Shown here in pieces: positions 60,527 to 64,000 of a DNA stretch of 64,000 nucleotides. A program made the position numbers and the translations under genes. Each line of letters opens with the position of its first letter. Positions within the stretch are counted from its first letter, which is position 1. This stretch comes from Algibacter pacificus (lineage in GTDB: Bacteria > Bacteroidota > Bacteroidia > Flavobacteriales > Flavobacteriaceae), in assembly GCF_008033385.1 (NCBI RefSeq), contig NZ_VOGY01000006.1, positions 1-64,000 of the forward strand, given 5' to 3'. A model generated the notes under the pieces. It worked only from the letters and a program-made list of their open reading frames with translations, was not told where the DNA came from and searched no databases.

Positions 60527-61447
60527 ATGAAAATAGTACAAAAAGCGCTGGCATTAGTAGGATTATTAAGTTTATGCCTGTTATTTATTAATGCCTTCCA
60601 AGATGCTCCAACCGATGAGAATTTTGAAACTAAGCAGGCAAACGATTATAATGTGTATGCTTTGCAAGTTCCTGAATATTTAAATTTTGCAGGAGAACCT
60701 ATGCCGTTACAAAATCCAGATATTTTAGAGCGCATGGATCGCGAACTTCTTGTAAATACGTATTGGCAATCCAATGGTTTATTGATGTTTAAAAGAGCCA
60801 AAAAGTACTTTCCAATTATAGAACCTATTTTGGAAAAATATAATATTCCGGACGATTTTAAATATTTAGCCGTTATAGAAAGTGGGTTAACAAATGCCGT
60901 TTCTCCAGCAGGGGCAAAGGGTTTTTGGCAAATTATGCCGGCTACTGCTCGTGAAAATGGATTGGAAGTAAATAGTAATGTTGACGAACGTTATAATTTA
61001 GAAATGGCAACCGAAGTGGCTTGTAAATATTTATTAAAAGCCAAAGCTAATTTAGGATCTTGGACCTTGGCAGCTGCAGCTTATAATGCTGGAAATGCGG
61101 GGATCTCACGAAGATTAAGAGATCAAAAAGTAAAAGGGTATTACGATTTACTTTTGGGTGAAGAAACTGGGCGCTATATGTTTAGAATTGTTGCTTTAAA
61201 AGAAATTTTATCACATCCAAGTAAATATGGTTTTAACTTTAGAGATAAAGATTTATATACTTCCGTGCCAACTTATAAAGTTCCTGTAGATACCGCGGTA
61301 ACCGATTTTACAGCCTTTGCTAAAACCTACGGTATAAACTATAAAATATTGAAAATACATAATCCTTGGTTGAGAGAACCACACCTTAATAATAAATCTA
61401 GAAAACAATATTATATTGATATTCCTAAAAAAGGATATTATAATTAA
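60527..61447 (+). CDS. Lytic transglycosylase (SLT/MltD-like)
   Basis: This 306-residue exported protein cleaves peptidoglycan glycan strands. A signal segment (about 4-22, KALALVGLLSLCLLF) precedes the SLT domain. The catalytic region is FKYLAVIESGLTNAVSPAGAKGFWQIMPATA (glutamate in the ES motif, about 114), followed by AAAYNAGNAGISRRL. The C-terminus (YKVPVDTAVTDFTAFAKTYGINYKILKIHNPWL) has the pattern of a LysM-like or MltD-type tail. It is a cell-wall remodelling enzyme located in the periplasm. Confidence 0.92.
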   Translation: MKIVQKALALVGLLSLCLLFINAFQDAPTDENFETKQANDYNVYALQVPEYLNFAGEPMPLQNPDILERMDRELLVNTYWQSNGLLMFKRAKKYFPIIEPILEKYNIPDDFKYLAVIESGLTNAVSPAGAKGFWQIMPATARENGLEVNSNVDERYNLEMATEVACKYLLKAKANLGSWTLAAAAYNAGNAGISRRLRDQKVKGYYDLLLGEETGRYMFRIVALKEILSHPSKYGFNFRDKDLYTSVPTYKVPVDTAVTDFTAFAKTYGINYKILKIHNPWLREPHLNNKSRKQYYIDIPKKGYYN

Positions 61448-61484
61448 AAGTTATTGCTCCAGATTTTTTAAGCTGATAATTTTA

Positions 61485-61520
61485 ACTTTTCGATTTTTTT
61501 GAAAGTCGAAACGTTTTTTT
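61485..61520 (+). terminator. Probable terminator of the lytic transglycosylase gene
   Basis: ACTTTTCGA (61485-61493) pairs with TCGAAACGT (61506-61514) with one mismatch, followed by TTTTTT. Confidence 0.45.
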
Positions 61521-61685
61521 ATTAGTAATTGATAAAGCGAGAATACTAAAAAAGTTTGACCAACGATCAATTCCTGAAACACAAAAAGCAGAGCCGATAT
61601 ACGCGAAACAGTTGTCGATTAAAATAGTAATATTTTGGATAGACAACTTTGCTAAAAACAGGACGTATTCAAAAAATAACCCACA

Positions 61686-61723
61686 AAAAAAGCCAACACT
61701 ATAAACAGTATTGGCTTTTTTTA
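61686..61723. terminator. Terminator of the TPR membrane-protein gene
   Basis: 15-base arms (61686-61700 and 61707-61721) pair with one mismatch around a 6-base loop, with A/T runs on both sides. It lies 20 bp beyond the minus-strand gene stop at 61742. Confidence 0.8.
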
Positions 61724-61741
61724 TATTTCAAAATCAGATAT

Positions 61742-62317
61742 CTATCCTCTGCGTTTTTGGGATCTTACCGATCCACCAGCACCATAATGTTGGTTGGGGC
61801 CAACGGCACGTTTCATATTGTCTTTCATCATTTTAATTTGGTCGGTTAACATACCTTGTTTATCCAATTTAGTAGCTTCGGTAAGTAGTTTTTGAGCTTC
61901 TAGTTTTCTTCTTTTAGAAAAAGCAATACCTGCTAAATTTAGTTTAGCCATAGCCAAATCATGATCCATAGATAAGCCTAAGCTTAGTGCTTTCTTAAAA
62001 TATTTTTCAGCTTCATTCATGTTCGATTGAGATACCATGATACCATGCAAATAATTATAATACCCTTGTTGTTTTTTTACTAAAGCGGCTTCAGGGTTTT
62101 TAATTTTATTTAACCATTTTGTAGCACCTTCAAAATCTTGTTTTCTTAATTTTAAAAAGGCTAATAAAATAAATTCATTCTTAAAGTATAAGAAAATAAA
62201 TATAAGGGATAATAAAATAAGCATAATGCCATTACCTATATAACCTTCTGTAAATTGATATACGGCAAAACCAATAAGTCCTGCAGCGATAATTAGTTTT
62301 ATAATTTTATTGTACAT
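61742..62317 (-). CDS. Membrane-anchored TPR-like protein of unknown function
   Basis: This 191-residue protein has two N-terminal membrane helices (about 4-22 and 26-46, IIKLIIAAGLIGFAVYQFT and NGIMLILLSLIFIFLYF), followed by a TPR-like helical domain (GYYNYLHGIMVSQSNMNEAEKYFKKALSLGLSMDHDLAMAKLNLAGIAFSKRRKLEAQKLLTEA, about 85-150). The C-terminus is short and basic (GGSVRSQKRRG). The DUF2892-like label used for similar proteins gives no function. It is divergent from rpmH. Confidence 0.8.
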   Translation of the reverse strand: MYNKIIKLIIAAGLIGFAVYQFTEGYIGNGIMLILLSLIFIFLYFKNEFILLAFLKLRKQDFEGATKWLNKIKNPEAALVKKQQGYYNYLHGIMVSQSNMNEAEKYFKKALSLGLSMDHDLAMAKLNLAGIAFSKRRKLEAQKLLTEATKLDKQGMLTDQIKMMKDNMKRAVGPNQHYGAGGSVRSQKRRG

Positions 62318-62507
62318 GGTTGAGTTTTGATGTGAAATTAGACGAAAAATCCCTTTCGTTTTATTGTTAACTGTGCAAAGAAACTAAATTTTTATGAAAA
62401 ACAAATGATACCCTTATCATAAAACATACCAACAAAGTCAAATATATTGCGGAGTTCTCTTTGTTTTAGCCCGGAATAAAAATATTCTAAATTTTTTTAA
62501 ATAACAT

Positions 62508-62537
62508 TTGTGGAAATGAAAACTCTTTGTATATTTG
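62508..62537 (+). promoter_or_regulatory. Promoter of rpmH
   Basis: TTG (62508-62510) and TATATTTG (62530-62537) with 19 bp spacing, a textbook Bacteroidetes promoter. The leader before the ATG at 62609 is about 65 nt. Confidence 0.75.
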
Positions 62538-62608
62538 CCGTCAGTTTTGGGGAACACTCAGAGCAAAAGATTAAAAGAAATAGAATTTAGTTTTAAAGAT
62601 ACAAGATA

Positions 62609-62770
62609 ATGAGTAAAAGAACGTTTCAGCCTTCTAAAAGAAAAAGAAGAAACAAGCACGGTTTTAGAGAAAGAATGGCTTCTGCTAATGGCAGAAAGGT
62701 ATTAGCACGTAGAAGAGCTAAAGGAAGAAAAAAATTATCTGTTTCTACTGAAACTAGACATAAGAAATAA
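62609..62770 (+). CDS. rpmH: 50S ribosomal protein L34
   Basis: This 53-residue very basic protein reads [20 protein letters not shown] and continues [26 protein letters not shown], the L34 signature throughout. It is a short gene between the rpmH promoter and its terminator. Neither rnpA nor dnaA is adjacent. Confidence 0.97.
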   Translation: MSKRTFQPSKRKRRNKHGFRERMASANGRKVLARRRAKGRKKLSVSTETRHKK

Positions 62771-62794
62771 ATGATTAACAATTGTTGATAAATT

Positions 62795-62826
62795 AAAGGT
62801 GTTACTTAAGTGTAACGCCTTTTTTT
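62795..62826 (+). terminator. Terminator of rpmH
   Basis: AAAGGTGTTAC (62795-62805) pairs with GTAACGCCTTT (62812-62822) with one G-U pair, followed by a T-run. Confidence 0.85.
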
Positions 62827-62841
62827 ATGTCAACTGATGAT

Positions 62842-62849
62842 TATTTTTG
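62842..62849 (+). promoter_or_regulatory. -7 element ahead of carB
   Basis: TATTTTTG matches TAnnTTTG, 34 bp before the carB ATG and just after the rpmH terminator. The -33 box is unclear. Confidence 0.45.
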
Positions 62850-62883
62850 CAATTCATTAAGTGACAATAAATAACGAGTAAAA

Positions 62884-64000
62884 ATGCCGAAAAATCCAAA
62901 ACTAAAATCGATATTAATTATTGGCTCAGGGCCAATTGTAATTGGACAAGCTTGCGAATTTGACTATTCGGGAACCCAAGCTTTGAGATCACTTAGAGAA
63001 GATGGGATTGAAACAGTCCTAATAAACTCTAACCCAGCAACCATTATGACCGACCCTTCTATGGCCGATCATGTTTACTTGCTTCCTTTAACAACAAAAT
63101 CAATTATTCAGATTTTAAAAGAGCACCCTCAAATCGATGCTGTTTTACCAACAATGGGTGGGCAAACTGCGTTAAACCTATGTATTGAGGCCGATGAAAA
63201 AGGAATTTGGAAAGATTTTGGTGTAGAAATTATTGGTGTTGATATCGATGCAATTAATATCACTGAAGATAGAGAGCAGTTTAGAGAATTAATGCTTAAA
63301 ATAGGAATTCCTATGGCGCCTCAAGCCACAGCAACTTCTTATTTAAAAGGTAAAGAAATTGCTCAAGAATTTGGTTTTCCTTTAATTATTAGAGCGTCTT
63401 TTACTTTGGGTGGTGCGGGTGCATCATTTGTATATAAAGAAGAAGATTTTGATGAGTTATTAACACGAGGATTAGAGATTTCTCCAATCCACGAAGTAAT
63501 GATTGATAAGGCTTTAATAGGCTGGAAAGAGTACGAGTTAGAGCTGCTTCGAGATTCAAATGATAATGTGGTTATTATCTGTTCTATAGAAAATATGGAT
63601 CCAATAGGGATTCATACCGGAGATTCTATTACGGTAGCGCCAGCGATGACGTTAAGTGATAAAACCTTCCAAAAAATGCGTGATATGGCTATACATATGA
63701 TGCGTAGTATTGGCGATTTTGCAGGAGGATGTAACGTACAATTTGCGGTATCTCCAGATGAGAATGAAGATATTATCGCTATCGAAATTAACCCACGTGT
63801 ATCACGTTCTTCGGCATTAGCGAGTAAAGCAACCGGTTATCCAATTGCTAAAATTGCAGCAAAATTAGCCTTAGGTTATCATTTAGATGAATTAAAAAAT
63901 CAAATTACAAAATCAACGTCGGCACTTTTCGAACCAACATTAGATTATGTTATAGTAAAAATACCTCGTTGGAATTTCGATAAATTCGAAGGATCGGATA
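62884..64000 (+). CDS. carB: Carbamoyl-phosphate synthase large subunit (5' part)
   Basis: The first 372 codons of CarB are present, running off the window end. CarB makes carbamoyl phosphate from bicarbonate, ammonia (channelled from CarA) and two ATP. The N-terminal carboxyphosphate domain is recognisable: MPKNPKLKSILIIGSGPIVI, GQACEFDYSGTQALRSLRED, PTMGGQTALNLC, RASFTLGGAGASFV and the ATP-grasp segment IIAIEINPRVSRSSALASKATGYPIAKIAAKLALGY. The full protein is normally about 950-1070 residues, so about two thirds lies outside. It opens a new transcription unit after rpmH. Confidence 0.97.
   Translation, partial: MPKNPKLKSILIIGSGPIVIGQACEFDYSGTQALRSLREDGIETVLINSNPATIMTDPSMADHVYLLPLTTKSIIQILKEHPQIDAVLPTMGGQTALNLCIEADEKGIWKDFGVEIIGVDIDAINITEDREQFRELMLKIGIPMAPQATATSYLKGKEIAQEFGFPLIIRASFTLGGAGASFVYKEEDFDELLTRGLEISPIHEVMIDKALIGWKEYELELLRDSNDNVVIICSIENMDPIGIHTGDSITVAPAMTLSDKTFQKMRDMAIHMMRSIGDFAGGCNVQFAVSPDENEDIIAIEINPRVSRSSALASKATGYPIAKIAAKLALGYHLDELKNQITKSTSALFEPTLDYVIVKIPRWNFDKFEGSD

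Noticed and set aside
1-64000. CRISPR array, rRNA operon, integrase, replication origin
   Set aside because: No regularly spaced identical repeats with unique spacers, no rRNA signatures, no integrase or transposase motifs and no dnaA-box cluster were seen.

Overview
The window is an AT-rich chromosomal segment of a member of the Bacteroidota, almost certainly family Flavobacteriaceae; the genus cannot be fixed from the sequence. The evidence is the gene content: SusC/SusD pairs with STN and DUF4974-type FecR proteins, DUF3078, DUF3810 and DUF6503 proteins, a long-form PurM, both type II and type III glutamine synthetase, and an archaeal/eukaryotic-type ProRS. The promoters fit the Bacteroidetes consensus (TTG, about 19 bp, TAnnTTTG), and Shine-Dalgarno sites are nearly absent. 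Most of the window is ordinary chromosome with short operons separated by clear stem-loop terminators.

Layout. 1-990: intergenic, with a dispersed repeat copy and a 50-residue microprotein. 992-3654: BlaI/BlaR1-type sensor pair with three phased operator dyads, divergent from a Ca2+/Na+ antiporter. 3757-4655: tRNA-Pro followed by gene remnants. 4680-12072: ECF sigma, FecR anti-sigma, SusC (with STN), SusD and glycerophosphodiester phosphodiesterase, apparently a signal-controlled uptake locus for a phosphodiester substrate. 12349-14272: GNAT and a leucine-rich-repeat protein kinase. 14401-17930: divergent GSII and GSIII. 18123-23806: purM, DUF3078, a membrane protein, prfA, pyrF. 23930-28974: lutABC, an AraC regulator, trxB. 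29078-31847: a surface-type protein and a cold-shock-type DEAD-box helicase with a long leader.

31848-35250 is the most accessory-looking stretch: a higB toxin relic, an intact higA antitoxin, and an overlapping-spaced RloA-like ATPase/RloB-like TOPRIM pair (AbiL-like candidate phage defence). 35255-43730: M48 protease, SpoU methyltransferase, DUF6503 lipoprotein, two amidohydrolase-family exported proteins, DUF3810. 43975-50327: pepD, a 200-bp-period tandem inverted-repeat array, yidD, cysS, folE, and an outer membrane transport protein. 50355-64000: a low-complexity lipoprotein, proS, tRNA-Glu, rpsT, a GlmU-like protein, TlpA-like thioredoxin, a peptide-type binding protein, mtaB, small enzymes, lytic transglycosylase, rpmH and the start of carB.

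The most novel-looking signals are non-coding. One is a dispersed intergenic element present three times, with two conserved boxes always 95-98 bp apart. Another is the tandem inverted-repeat array plus a solo half-site. Others are three BlaI-like operators spaced exactly 20 bp apart, a 13-bp perfect hairpin that buries a start codon, and a 28-bp perfect palindrome.
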